From Paraburkholderia guartelaensis (GTDB lineage: Bacteria > Pseudomonadota > Gammaproteobacteria > Burkholderiales > Burkholderiaceae), in NCBI RefSeq assembly GCF_004353905.1, contig NZ_SMOD01000009.1:214958-278957 (forward strand): 64,000 nt of DNA. The letters run 5' to 3'. Made by a program: the position numbers and the translations under genes. Of the stretch, positions 63,555-64,000 are shown one piece after another. The stretch's first letter is position 1. The number at the start of each line of letters is the position of its first letter. The notes beneath the pieces were generated by a model. That model made no database searches. It worked only from the letters and a program-made list of their open reading frames with translations, and was not told the origin of the DNA.

Positions 63555-64000
63555 TCACGCCGCGACAGCTTGCGGCAGGACCGTTTCCATCAGCTTGCGC
63601 GCCTGGCGCGCCTGACGCTTGAGCGCGTAGTCGAAAACGGCAGCTTGCTCCTGGAGCATTTCGGCGATGATGCTGCTCTGGTCGGCCGGCTCGAGCGAGA
63701 GATAGGCATCGGCTTCGCCGTAGGCGTACTCGATCTTCATGCCCGACTTCTTCGCGATGTGCATCATCGTCGAGTTGCGCGACAGGCAGTGCATGTAAAG
63801 CGTGGTGACGTGCGTATTGCGGCTGCGGATGGCGGCGCGCTCAAAGAGCTTCGAGCCAATGCCCTGGCCTCGCGCGCTTTCCTGCACGGACACGCCGAAC
63901 TCGGCCGTGCGGCCGTTGCCGTCCGCCGGCAGGTAGGCCAGATGGCCGACGCCCACGAGTTGCAGCTGGTGGTCGAACACGCCGAACACGGTGTCGCGCG
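63555..64000 (-). CDS. GNAT-family N-acetyltransferase, N-terminus cut by window edge
   Basis: About 148 residues are visible; the frame stays open to the window end, so the 5' part is missing. The acetyl-CoA loop reads VQESARGQGIGSKLFERAA, after the beta strand GRTAEFGVSV, and a following MHCLSRNSTMMHIAKKSGM region completes the GNAT core. The C-terminal tail (KRQARQARKLMETVLPQ) is helical. Substrate unknown. Confidence 0.88.
   Translation of the reverse strand, partial: RDTVFGVFDHQLQLVGVGHLAYLPADGNGRTAEFGVSVQESARGQGIGSKLFERAAIRSRNTHVTTLYMHCLSRNSTMMHIAKKSGMKIEYAYGEADAYLSLEPADQSSIIAEMLQEQAAVFDYALKRQARQARKLMETVLPQAVAA

Overview
The window is a GC-rich, densely coding stretch of a betaproteobacterial chromosome, most likely Burkholderiaceae (Paraburkholderia, Burkholderia or Caballeronia). 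The basis is gene content and order: fliHGF facing fliE-fliSTK, a SAH-riboswitch-controlled ahcY with a holin-like gene and metF, fused indolepyruvate ferredoxin oxidoreductase, type-2 ArgC, an NDUFA9-like protein beside cca, and pxpBCA with DUF969/DUF979. Most genes are housekeeping or metabolic. I see no prophage, insertion sequence, CRISPR array, rRNA or tRNA.

Layout. 1-6418: flagellar genes. fliH (start only), fliG and fliF run left; fliE, fliS, fliT, fliK and a free-standing FlhB C-terminal homologue run right. The fliF/fliE gap holds a tandem pair of exact dyads and a sigma54-like site, and a near-consensus sigma28 promoter precedes fliS. 6396-14040: aldehyde dehydrogenase, AidB-like acyl-CoA dehydrogenase, GMC oxidoreductase, then a LysR regulator divergent from lrgA-lrgB. 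14126-17137: SAH riboswitch, ahcY, a small membrane protein and metF (methyl cycle). 17393-24543: dppABCDF peptide importer plus a TraB/GumN-family protein. 24643-29805: pxpB-pxpC-pxpA (5-oxoprolinase) with two membrane proteins (DUF979, DUF969) and a divergent MarR-type regulator. 29828-39364: 5-formyl-THF cyclo-ligase, lytic transglycosylase, NDUFA9-like protein, GST, cca, DUF2905, MidA-like methyltransferase, pteridine-reductase-like SDR, folB and ttcA. 39566-42831: glmU and glmS, for UDP-GlcNAc synthesis.

43100-54818: Sir2 deacetylase, a degenerate CinA/PncC-like protein, a gap with several DnaA-box-like sequences, an EamA transporter, a small secreted protein, a small RHH-like protein, a Mut7-C nuclease-like protein, a 3-hydroxyisobutyrate-dehydrogenase-family enzyme, a receiver domain lacking its phosphoacceptor, a candidate CU-rich small RNA, argC, a YbhB-like secreted protein divergent from an RcsB-like regulator, pyrE and an MFS transporter. 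55023-64000: maeB, fused indolepyruvate ferredoxin oxidoreductase, a small secreted protein, 4-hydroxyphenylpyruvate dioxygenase with a divergent Lrp-type regulator, and a GNAT acetyltransferase cut by the window edge.

The less explained signals are the tandem dyads between fliF and fliE, the CU-rich short transcript candidate at 49569-49629, the DnaA-box-like cluster at 44612-44840, and two apparent pseudo-enzyme or pseudo-receiver proteins (43985-44485 and 49119-49484). All calls come from reading sequence; no searches were run.
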